Under the pieces are notes generated by a model, which was given only the letters and a program-made list of their open reading frames with translations, was not told the origin of the DNA and did no database searches. A program made the translations under genes and the position numbers. Below are positions 48,345-54,584 of a DNA stretch of 54,584 bases, in pieces. The stretch's first letter is position 1, and each line of letters starts with the position of its first letter. This DNA comes from a virus. The stretch spans positions 1 to 54,584 of the IMG/VR virus record IMGVR_UViG_3300007512_002354. One strand, given 5' to 3'.

Positions 48345-48818
48345 ATGTCAGATGGAATAACAGACATGTATCGAAGTGGTATGATTACCAGTTCGTGGTC
48401 TAGTGGTCGTAAGAGTGACGAGCCAGTGGTAACCCCACTGGCCGTCACAGGTCACAACCGTGGAAAAAGCGGTTATAGCGGAAACGTGCACCCTGGATAT
48501 ATCCCCAAAACTTGGGGAGAAGAAAGAATATATCAAAACAACGATAAGTATTGCTGTAAACTACTAATCATAGAACCCCTTAAGTCTACTTCTATGCACT
48601 TTCATCTTGACAAACATGAAACAATGCTAGTGGTTGAAGGCGTTCTTGCTATTGATTATATTGTAAACAAAGAAAAGAAAACTCAAATGGTAGAAGCGTA
48701 TAATGCTTTCACCATTGCCCCCGGCCTTCCACACTCACTAAGAGCCTTGGAAAAAGAAGTTAGACTAGTAGAATCCTCTACACCATCACATGATGAAGAC
48801 TCAATAAGGATAAAATAA
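48345..48818 (+). CDS. Cupin-domain protein
   Basis: 157 aa. The cupin motifs SMHFHLDKHETMLVVEG (HxHxxxxE) and APGLPHSLRAL are clear, with the metal His pair. This layout is that of mannose-6-phosphate-isomerase type II or WxcM/sugar epimerase-like cupins, which fits the nearby sugar kinase. It begins one base after the primase stop. Substrate unknown. Confidence 0.82.
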   Translation: MSDGITDMYRSGMITSSWSSGRKSDEPVVTPLAVTGHNRGKSGYSGNVHPGYIPKTWGEERIYQNNDKYCCKLLIIEPLKSTSMHFHLDKHETMLVVEGVLAIDYIVNKEKKTQMVEAYNAFTIAPGLPHSLRALEKEVRLVESSTPSHDEDSIRIK

Positions 48819-48819
48819 A

Positions 48820-49119
48820 ATGGATGATAACAGCTTAGGTATCTATGTTGTAAAAGAAAAAACCTTTTACTATCTCGAATCTGGAAAAGTATACATAAGA
48901 AATACTGTCGACAGGTTAAAGAGGGTTCTGTCTCAAAGACAACTGATAGAATTTTCACAACACGATTATCTAAATACAAACGATTATAAAGTGATGTCAT
49001 GCAGAGATGCAAAAATTGACGATCTAGAAATGAAAGCAATCTATGTTTCAAAACATGTACAAGAGTCAATGGAGAAGCAAAAAGCCGAAGAAAGCGAGAA
49101 GAAATCTTCCTGGGGATAA
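48820..49119 (+). CDS. Hypothetical protein, 99 aa
   Basis: Not recognised. Beta strands at the start (LGIYVVKEKTFYYLESGKVYIR), a helical, Glu/Lys-rich end. Starts one base after the preceding stop. Confidence 0.5.
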   Translation: MDDNSLGIYVVKEKTFYYLESGKVYIRNTVDRLKRVLSQRQLIEFSQHDYLNTNDYKVMSCRDAKIDDLEMKAIYVSKHVQESMEKQKAEESEKKSSWG

Positions 49120-49122
49120 GCC

Positions 49123-50004
49123 ATGGGTACACTTACCAAGCTTTTAGGTGAATTTAAATCACTAGCTATACTAGTATTTATTTTAATTCTATGCTTTGCT
49201 TCTGGATTCTTTCTTTCAGATTGTCAGTCTGGAAATAAGTATAATTCACTATTAACAAATTACACAGATGTTAGCGATCAACTAACTGTAAGCAAGAATA
49301 GAGTTCAATCTCTAGACGTAGCCTTGCGAGGCAAAGATGAAGAAGCACAAGAGCTTCGGAATATTATTGCTAGCTTTGAAGATCGCCCAGCTGAAATAAG
49401 GTATATAGTAAAAACAGAAACAATTATTGAGGGGAGCACTGAGGTGGTAGTTGAATTACCACCGAACTATCTTCACAGATTGGAGAATGGCTTACCAGTC
49501 GCAAGCTTTCTGCAAAGTGTAGGAGAAAATAGCAATGACGATTACCAATATGAATTTACTACATTCGACTTAACATTTAATACCAATGTGATTGTCTCTG
49601 AAGACGAAACAGCAGTCATGCTTGCTGCTACCTCTTCTCATGAGCCAGGACAAACGTATAATATACCAGTACAAAGCGTTGACGTAACCAGAATAAGAGA
49701 GCATAAAATATTTGAACCTCACTTACTGGTAGGCATGACAGTACCTATAGAGTTTGCTCCTCCCGCTGTAGATGCAACAGCATCGTTTGCTGTATCCTTC
49801 TTCCATCCTGTTGAGGAGGTTGATCTACTCGCTCCAAGAATTTCGTTTAATAATAAACAATTCAGAATAGGCTTAGATGTCGTTGGCTACAACCTTGGGC
49901 ATAAAATTCCAATAATTACAGACCTTTGGGTTAGCGCAGGAACATCCATAGCGATAGGTGATCAATATCCTAGCCTAGATATCAGTATAGGGAGTAAATT
50001 CTGA
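49123..50004 (+). CDS. Single-TM protein with coiled-coil and beta-rich C-terminal domain
   Basis: 293 aa. Residues 15-33 are a hydrophobic TM helix, followed by a heptad-like stalk (residues 50-90) and a beta-rich C-terminal domain from about residue 115. The architecture (anchor, coiled coil) is spanin- or adhesin-like, but no family is recognised. GGGGATAAGCC precedes the ATG. Its stop overlaps the unusual start of the next gene. Confidence 0.6.
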   Translation: MGTLTKLLGEFKSLAILVFILILCFASGFFLSDCQSGNKYNSLLTNYTDVSDQLTVSKNRVQSLDVALRGKDEEAQELRNIIASFEDRPAEIRYIVKTETIIEGSTEVVVELPPNYLHRLENGLPVASFLQSVGENSNDDYQYEFTTFDLTFNTNVIVSEDETAVMLAATSSHEPGQTYNIPVQSVDVTRIREHKIFEPHLLVGMTVPIEFAPPAVDATASFAVSFFHPVEEVDLLAPRISFNNKQFRIGLDVVGYNLGHKIPIITDLWVSAGTSIAIGDQYPSLDISIGSKF

Positions 50005-50768
50005 TCAATGATATACCATCTACTGCCGGGAAAATTTTAAATGAAGAAGACATCAGGGCCTTTGCGAAGTGTTCTGAATTCTATCATTTAGGTGGTCGCG
50101 TTCGGCAATCTTTTCCCTTGAGGGTAGTGAAGAATACAATTGAAAGACTTACTATATTACACATACGGGGGAAACTCAAAGATCCACTAAGAGACCTCCA
50201 TTCAACATTATTGTCTGCGATAACAGATGAAAATAAAACAGAACAACTCCTTGAACCTCAGTTAAATAGGTATATGCATACCTGCTTACTTTGGCTTAAG
50301 GAGTTTTTTAATATATTTAGCTTCAATACATACATTCCAGTTTATGGTCCTCTTAAGCCGAAGATAAAAATATCTAAGACCCCCATGCAGTTGGACATAT
50401 CAGGCGTTTACCGATCCAAAAAGAATCAAACTTTACACATCATAACTTTTGCCACATATAATAGTGAACACTCAATGATAAATGATCCGACCCTACACCT
50501 AAAGTTAAACATAATAAAACCATTAGTAAAAGAACACACAAGTAGTGGGAGACCTCAAGCGGTAATTCATTCTTTTGGCTACGGAAAGAATGATAATCTT
50601 AATTATTATTCTTTGCAGTCAGACAAGGCAGATAACAACTTCATAAAAATGATAGAACTATTAGTGAAACAAATAGAAGATGGTTATCACTTTCCAGTGA
50701 TACCATGTAACCATAGATGTAAGTATAAGTCTGTATGCTTTCCTAAAAATTGGAAGAACAATGAGTAA
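50001..50768 (+). CDS. Cas4-like nuclease-family protein, degenerate, non-canonical start
   Basis: Up to 255 aa. Residues about 28-37 (FAKCSEFYHL) give the first Fe-S-type Cys, and CNHRCKYKSVC near the C-terminus gives three more, as in Cas4-like proteins. The acidic nuclease core (LDISGVYRS... IITFATYNS) lacks the usual E-x-K, so catalysis is doubtful. No ATG, GTG or TTG opens the frame before the first Cys; a TTG at 50118 would lose it. SD GGGAG sits 6 bases before CTG (50001) and 9 before ATC (50004), both overlapping the previous stop. So a CUG, AUC or AUU start or a sequence error is implied. Confidence 0.6.
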   Translation: MINDIPSTAGKILNEEDIRAFAKCSEFYHLGGRVRQSFPLRVVKNTIERLTILHIRGKLKDPLRDLHSTLLSAITDENKTEQLLEPQLNRYMHTCLLWLKEFFNIFSFNTYIPVYGPLKPKIKISKTPMQLDISGVYRSKKNQTLHIITFATYNSEHSMINDPTLHLKLNIIKPLVKEHTSSGRPQAVIHSFGYGKNDNLNYYSLQSDKADNNFIKMIELLVKQIEDGYHFPVIPCNHRCKYKSVCFPKNWKNNE

Positions 50769-51072
50769 AGCTTTTGGCACCGACTTCGTCATTATAAATG
50801 ACGTTCAACAAATCTTAAATCCAAAAGTATTTGGTGGTGGACCTTGGATACACCTAGCTACAATAGTTAGGGGTTTCAAAGAGTATATGTGCTTTAAACA
50901 CCAGCCAACAGAATTGGTGTACATAGAAGAGGTAGATCCAACTCATCCTACGCTCTTGAAAAAAATACAAGACCAAACAGAATTTAAAGACCTGGAAGAG
51001 TTTCTAACTCTGAGAGGCATCCTTGCAATCGCAAAAGACAAGGAGTTTAAAGTTGCAACAAAAAAGGACTAG
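50761..51072 (+). CDS. Hypothetical protein, 103 aa
   Basis: Not recognised. Beta-rich with PWIHLATIVRGFKEYMCFK and a helical tail. Overlaps the previous gene by 8 bases and the next by 20. Confidence 0.5.
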   Translation: MSKAFGTDFVIINDVQQILNPKVFGGGPWIHLATIVRGFKEYMCFKHQPTELVYIEEVDPTHPTLLKKIQDQTEFKDLEEFLTLRGILAIAKDKEFKVATKKD

Positions 51073-51487
51073 CTGGAAAACTCAGTACCAGCAGATTGAG
51101 TCTGCTTCAGACTTTCACGAAGCAGTAAGACAAATATTTATCTCTGATCCCTTTTTTAAAAACTTAAACTGCTTTCAAGAAGTTCCCGTGTCTGCCTTAG
51201 TCGAAACTTATGGAGACAACAGGCATCATATTGACTGGTACATAGATGAATTGGGAACTGTGATAGAATTACATGGAGAACAACATTATAAGATGACTAA
51301 CTTCGGTAATATATCTTATGAGAAAGCAGAGAAAGCATTTAATCAAATGAAGTATAGAGATAATCAAAAGAAATACGCAATAATTGATGCAGGCTATGAA
51401 TACCGTGAAATCAATTATAAGCTAAAAAGAAAGCTCAGCTCTGAGCTTTTAAAAGAAATTATATTCCAAGGGAGTAACCATGGATAA
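51053..51487 (+). CDS. PD-(D/E)xK/Vsr-like endonuclease
   Basis: 144 aa from the TTG at 51053, which has AAGGAG with 7-base spacing; the TTG at 51023 lacks SD. HIDWYIDELGTVIELHGEQHYK gives D...E-x-x-Q as in restriction-endonuclease-fold and Vsr-like nucleases, followed by RDNQKKYAIIDAGYEYREI, a K/RD...GY pattern common in that group. It could resolve or nick DNA. The catalytic Lys is replaced by Gln or lies later, so activity is uncertain. Confidence 0.65.
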   Translation: MQQKRTSWKTQYQQIESASDFHEAVRQIFISDPFFKNLNCFQEVPVSALVETYGDNRHHIDWYIDELGTVIELHGEQHYKMTNFGNISYEKAEKAFNQMKYRDNQKKYAIIDAGYEYREINYKLKRKLSSELLKEIIFQGSNHG

Positions 51488-52100
51488 TGAGCCTACTGAG
51501 AGTATGGTAGCAGTTCCAATGTTTGAGGCGTGGTCGCCAGGAGATATTCTATATTTTGGACCATCGTCTAGATCCATTGCAGTATTTGGACAGATAGGTA
51601 CAGAATTGGTACTACCAGTTATTTCCCAAATATTAGAACTAGACGGAAGAGAAAGTAGTGAGCCAATACGTATACATGTGAATACAGAAGGGGGAAGTTT
51701 GTCCGATGGCTTTGCCGTTTATGACGCAGCAAGATCTGTTAAGTCACCTATTGTGACCATAGCTACAGGGCTATGTGCTTCTGCAGGACTACTAATCCTC
51801 GCTGCAGGCGACTTGAGGCTTGCAACAGAATCAACAGTATTCTTTTACCATCAAGCAATTCTTCCATCCGATGGCTTTCAGTCTATAGCTCAATTAGATG
51901 CTACAGCAGAAGGCTATCAGATAGCACAGCAAAGTTATGATAATGTTATCATGGGTAGAAACAAGATAAAGAAAACAGTATGGAAGAAAGAGTTCGAAGG
52001 AAAAACAGCTAAATACTTTAATGCGCAACAAGCGTTAGAGTACGGTATAATTAATGGTATCATTCCAAATAACAAAAAGAAGAAAGTTCCAGGAGTTTAA
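51480..52100 (+). CDS. ClpP-like serine protease
   Basis: 206 aa. GLCASAGLLILAAGD contains the Ser nucleophile (S101) and FFYHQAILP the His (H124). IRIHVNTEGGSLSDGFAVYD is the ClpP IxxxxNSxGG motif equivalent. In ClpP the third residue (Asp in DRFLSAPEAVEYG) aligns with Ala in AKYFNAQQALEYG, so the triad is incomplete unless another residue replaces it. Phage ClpP-like proteins often mature capsid or processing substrates; here a Lon-like ATPase without protease also occurs. GGGAGTAACC precedes the ATG. Confidence 0.85.
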   Translation: MDNEPTESMVAVPMFEAWSPGDILYFGPSSRSIAVFGQIGTELVLPVISQILELDGRESSEPIRIHVNTEGGSLSDGFAVYDAARSVKSPIVTIATGLCASAGLLILAAGDLRLATESTVFFYHQAILPSDGFQSIAQLDATAEGYQIAQQSYDNVIMGRNKIKKTVWKKEFEGKTAKYFNAQQALEYGIINGIIPNNKKKKVPGV

Positions 52101-52101
52101 A

Positions 52102-52449
52102 ATGGCATCAAGAGGAAGAGGCGCCCGCATAAAGGGAGCAAACTTCGAACGAGAACTAGCACGGATAATCTCTGAGAAAACACCCCTGGAAGCAAGGCGT
52201 GGCCTTGCTCAAACTAGGGGTGGAGGTGCAGAAGTTTCAGATGTAGAGATACAGTATATACACATCGAGGCCAAGAGGCACAAGCGCTGTAATATCAAAT
52301 CAGCACTCGAACAGGCTATTAATGATTCTAAAGTTAATGGTAAGATACCTGTAGCAATAACAAAGGACGATAGAAAAGAGATTCTGTGTACCATGTTGCT
52401 TAAAGATTGGATTGAACTGTTTAACGCTTTTATAGAAAAGAAAACCTAA
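52102..52449 (+). CDS. Hjc-like Holliday-junction-resolvase/PD-(D/E)xK nuclease
   Basis: 115 aa starting at 52102 (AGGAG with 6-base spacing). GANFERELARII, EVSDVEIQYIHIEAKRHK (D, E-x-K) and a helical end match small archaeal-type Hjc or phage resolvase-like nucleases. It would cleave branched DNA before packaging. A second, membrane-linked resolvase-like protein is at 31147. Confidence 0.8.
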   Translation: MASRGRGARIKGANFERELARIISEKTPLEARRGLAQTRGGGAEVSDVEIQYIHIEAKRHKRCNIKSALEQAINDSKVNGKIPVAITKDDRKEILCTMLLKDWIELFNAFIEKKT

Positions 52450-53126
52450 TGTATAAAACCCTCCCAAAAAATATGAGATCACTACCACTTACTGTGGACG
52501 GGAGGGTATTCTCTGAAGAATGGTTAAAATGTATAGGCGATCCTAAATCAGACCTAACCAAACTAATAGAAATGATGAAGCCAGTGTTTATCCACTGGGA
52601 GAAAAAACTCTTGTCATTAGACTTGAGTGATGATATAAACTATTTAACTTTGTGTAAATTAATTTCATTAAATCTTGATGAAGCACTAAAACATATTAAT
52701 ATTTGGATTGAGTGGGCTGTAAACACTTCGAGCATACAAGAAGAACTAGAATATATTTTCATACAAAGAATGCGAAAATTTAAATATAAACCAGCTCTTG
52801 CTAAGCCTGGTATGATAGAATATATTGTTGCTAGAGACTTCAAATTGGGTATACATCATCATATGAGATCCATAAACAGACTGGCGACCAGAGACGCTCT
52901 GTTTACTGCAGAAAGCTTGGAAGACTACGATATTATTGATGAAGTTGATTTTCCAGACTTTTTTCTGTTAGAAACAATAAAGGGAAATGACTGGAATTCA
53001 TATTTATTTCATATGATCGCAAATGGTTATACATCTACAGAAAGATCTCAAATCGTAAAAATTCATAGAAGAAATCTTTATAAAGAGGAACAACAAATAT
53101 GGCAATTACTAAAGCAGAAGCTATAA
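52449..53126 (+). CDS. Possible sigma-factor-like or HTH protein
   Basis: 225 aa, helical. Region around IEYIVARDFKLGIHHHMRSINRL resembles a sigma region-2-like helix, and the C-terminal LFHMIANGYTSTERSQIVKIHRRNLYKEEQQIWQLL is compatible with region 4/HTH. Phage late sigma factors such as T4 gp55 are divergent, so the resemblance is weak. Begins one base inside the previous stop. Confidence 0.45.
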   Translation: MYKTLPKNMRSLPLTVDGRVFSEEWLKCIGDPKSDLTKLIEMMKPVFIHWEKKLLSLDLSDDINYLTLCKLISLNLDEALKHINIWIEWAVNTSSIQEELEYIFIQRMRKFKYKPALAKPGMIEYIVARDFKLGIHHHMRSINRLATRDALFTAESLEDYDIIDEVDFPDFFLLETIKGNDWNSYLFHMIANGYTSTERSQIVKIHRRNLYKEEQQIWQLLKQKL

Positions 53127-53593
53127 AACAATTAGGAACTGGCAATCTAAGCAACCAGGAATCACTCGTTAAGAAGATTCAAGGTCGTGAAGCGATTAAG
53201 CCGGTCAAGCGAACTATACCTGGTGGCAAGCATATGACTGAGTCTCTAGATAAAACTACACTACCTAACGCTGTCTATACCTGGCTAAGACACTGCAGGC
53301 ACTTTACAGAAGGCACTGTATCTTTATGCACAGACTACACAGCACACAAAACTAAGAGAACTAGAGTAGTAGACTTTGATCCAAATTCAAGAAATGCTGA
53401 ATGGGAACTCAGAGGAAAGCGATGGCTTGCAGAGCGAGTAGCCGAAGTACTATACATGGATAACGTCCTAGCTGTAGTAATTGAACGTGAAGGCCTCTAC
53501 GGTATCTTCGATACGGAAAAAAAGTTTAACTCTAAGAGCGAAGACTGGGAGCCATACGTAGAGTTAATTCCCTTTAAGCCGCCCACATTCTAA
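53099..53593 (+). CDS. Hypothetical protein, 164 aa
   Basis: Not recognised. Basic N-terminal 50 residues, then an alpha/beta region with CRHFTEGTVSLC. Overlaps the previous gene by 28 bases; AGAGGAACAACAAAT precedes the ATG. Confidence 0.55.
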   Translation: MAITKAEAIKQLGTGNLSNQESLVKKIQGREAIKPVKRTIPGGKHMTESLDKTTLPNAVYTWLRHCRHFTEGTVSLCTDYTAHKTKRTRVVDFDPNSRNAEWELRGKRWLAERVAEVLYMDNVLAVVIEREGLYGIFDTEKKFNSKSEDWEPYVELIPFKPPTF

Positions 53594-53602
53594 GGAAAAA
53601 CA

Positions 53603-53890
53603 ATGAACAGAATACAAACGGAAAAACTTCTCAATAAATTAAAACGAGACCTTCGAGATGCTCAAGAGCAGCTAGCAGAAGCTGGTGACAACAGCGAACT
53701 CGAAAGAGAAGTAGAAAAACTCAAATCTCAGCTAAGAGCATCAAAGTCTCAAGTAACTAAACTTTCTAAAGAACGCGACAAGCTAAAACAAGAGCGTGAC
53801 GATCTCAAGAGAGGGGCTGCTAAGGCAGAAGCTTCTCTTGAAGCTTTACTGTTGGATCAGGCCAAGGCTGAAGGTGATGAGTCAAAGTAA
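53603..53890 (+). CDS. Coiled-coil protein, 95 aa
   Basis: Nearly entirely heptad repeats (LREAQEQLAEA..., LKSQLRASKSQVTKLSKERDKLKQERDDLK), likely a long parallel coiled coil. AAGGAAAAACA precedes the ATG. May be a structural or scaffolding factor; function unknown. Confidence 0.6.
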   Translation: MNRIQTEKLLNKLKRDLRDAQEQLAEAGDNSELEREVEKLKSQLRASKSQVTKLSKERDKLKQERDDLKRGAAKAEASLEALLLDQAKAEGDESK

Positions 53891-54026
53891 GTTACTAGAT
53901 GAGTTGAGAAGAGAAATTCAAGCTCTAAAAAAGGAAAACGAGCAACTACAAAAGGTGCTTGCTGTCCTGCAATCTAGGTTAGACGAGAAGAAGAATGATT
54001 CTTCTCGTCTAATTTTTAGAGACTAA
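53877..54026 (+). CDS. Small coiled-coil protein, 49 aa
   Basis: Overlaps the previous gene by 14 bases. Leucine heptads (LLDELRREIQALKKENEQLQKVLAVLQSRL) indicate a coiled coil that may pair with the preceding protein. Its 3' end contains an intrinsic terminator, and its stop overlaps the next start (TAATG). Confidence 0.55.
   Translation: MSQSKLLDELRREIQALKKENEQLQKVLAVLQSRLDEKKNDSSRLIFRD
53979..54017 (+). terminator. Intrinsic terminator inside the 3' end of a gene
   Basis: A perfect 14-bp stem (TTAGACGAGAAGAA with TTCTTCTCGTCTAA, 6-base loop) is followed by TTTTT. It lies entirely inside the coding region of the 53877 gene, just before the sulfotransferase start, so it limits transcription into the next gene. 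Confidence 0.8.
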
Positions 54027-54584
54027 TGATATCTTTTACTAATAAGTTTGTGTACCACCACGTACCCAAGTGTGGTGGTACTAGTGTCGAGAATGCTCTC
54101 TCAGACTACTGGCCTGTGGTGCACAATACTGGAATGAAAAAGCTCAACAAATGGAGAACTGGTGAAGTCTGGACAATTAATTTTCAGCACGCCTTACCTG
54201 AAGAAATACTAGGTTATTTTCCAGAAACAAAAGACTTCAAGTCCTTTACTACTGTTCGAAATCCCTGGTCAAGAATGGTGTCTTATTTCTATCATCTTAA
54301 AAGGCTGTTAAGAATTAGAGAAGACGTAACCTTTGATGAATTTGTTGAGATTTTAGCTAATGAAGCAAGAACCAAAGCCAGATATCAGGTGGGTCACTTT
54401 GGAAACGTCCATTGTCCAGCTGACTTTATCATGCCCTATACAGACTGGTTCTCTGAGAGGGAGCCAGACATGTACGTTCGACTTGAAGGGCTTAGTGAGG
54501 GGTTCGATGTTGTATGCGACTACATTGATGTAGAAAAAACAACTCTGCCGCACTTAAATAAAACTGACCATAAGCATTATTCTA
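54026..54584 (+). CDS. Sulfotransferase-family protein, 3' end outside window
   Basis: 186 residues visible. HVPKCGGTSVENAL is the 5' PAPS-binding loop (PSB) and FTTVRNPWSRMVSYFYHLKR the 3' phosphate loop (RDP/RNP type), both typical of carbohydrate sulfotransferase (Sulfotransfer family 2). LNKTDHKHYS is also common in that family. It would use PAPS to sulfate a glycan; in phages such genes may modify the virion or host surface. The ATG overlaps the previous stop. The frame runs off the window. Confidence 0.88.
   Translation, partial: MISFTNKFVYHHVPKCGGTSVENALSDYWPVVHNTGMKKLNKWRTGEVWTINFQHALPEEILGYFPETKDFKSFTTVRNPWSRMVSYFYHLKRLLRIREDVTFDEFVEILANEARTKARYQVGHFGNVHCPADFIMPYTDWFSEREPDMYVRLEGLSEGFDVVCDYIDVEKTTLPHLNKTDHKHYS

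Noticed and set aside
42689-50768. CRISPR-Cas system suggested by Cas4-like proteins
   Set aside because: No direct-repeat array and no other cas genes; Cas4-like nucleases are common alone in phages.
1-54584. Photosynthesis genes expected for a cyanophage because of the DnaE intein
   Set aside because: No psbA, psbD, hli or related genes are visible, so the host cannot be called cyanobacterial from this window.
1-54584. Terminase, portal, major capsid, integrase and attachment sites
   Set aside because: None recognised; this window is mainly replication and accessory genes, so lifestyle cannot be told from it.

Overview
The window is part of a large, AT-rich, tightly packed tailed-phage genome. 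Nearly all genes lie on the plus strand, overlap by ATGA or TAATG junctions, and carry clear Shine-Dalgarno (SD) sites. It contains a phage replication and nucleotide-metabolism module: a primase-helicase, a fragmented DNA polymerase III alpha, RecA, SSB, RNase H, UDG, B12-dependent ribonucleotide reductase, ThyX, dCMP deaminase, MazG, PhoH and many nucleases. There are also two tRNAs (Lys-UUU, Arg-UCU), dozens of small unknown genes and a few virion-like proteins. I see no terminase, major capsid, portal or rRNA, so this is a fragment of a larger genome that continues past both ends. The host cannot be named. SD sites, lipobox and signal peptides, and heptose and cupin sugar genes suggest a bacterium, probably Gram-negative. 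The split-intein fractured genes resemble those reported from uncultured marine phages, and the dnaE intein site is the one used by cyanobacterial split DnaE.

Layout. 1-7.2 kb: accessory region with a secreted thioredoxin lipoprotein, two tRNAs, a YkgJ-type CxxCxxCC protein, a secreted metzincin-like protease and many tiny membrane or zinc proteins, ending with a reverse-strand HNH nuclease. 7.2-12.4 kb: ThyX, a SET-domain protein, a pair of Fe-S carriers (Nfu and IscA types), RNase HI, SSB, family-4 UDG and a reverse HEAGH peptidase. 12.5-17.8 kb: a deaminase with a suspicious +1 frame junction, coiled-coil proteins, a Lon homologue lacking its protease domain, a nucleotidyltransferase-like protein and a reverse membrane-anchored trypsin-like protease. 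17.9-23.5 kb: a ubiquitin-like cassette consisting of a 975-aa protein with a possible E2-like region, a JAMM/JAB isopeptidase, an unknown, a ThiF/E1-like enzyme and a small beta-grasp Ubl candidate, closed by a structured intergenic region and a strong terminator. 23.5-33.8 kb: PhoH, a SpoVG-like protein, class II RNR, MazG, a nucleotidyltransferase of HldE C-terminal type, dCMP deaminase and RecA. 33.8-41.2 kb: dnaE in three pieces. The first break holds a reverse gene. The second is bridged by a split intein whose halves are separated by three genes, at least one virion-like (LamG). 41.2-54.6 kb: phosphoesterase, Cas4-like nuclease, IMPDH/GMP reductase, HldE-type kinase, primase-helicase, cupin, ClpP-like protein, resolvase-like nuclease, a possible sigma-like protein and a partial sulfotransferase.

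The most unusual items are these. (1) A fractured dnaE has structural-type genes between split-intein halves. (2) A near-complete ubiquitin-like conjugation set is present, and its Ubl gene carries the same highly expressed codon signature as ssb. (3) A protease-less Lon is encoded by the same phage as a ClpP-like protein with an incomplete triad. (4) A recurrent Y-x-P-Y motif occurs near the ends of otherwise unrelated proteins. (5) A family of hairpins with an identical TTAC loop and covarying stems is scattered through the window. (6) Several genes appear to begin at non-standard start codons or across a frame shift. All assignments come from reading the sequence; no database search was run.
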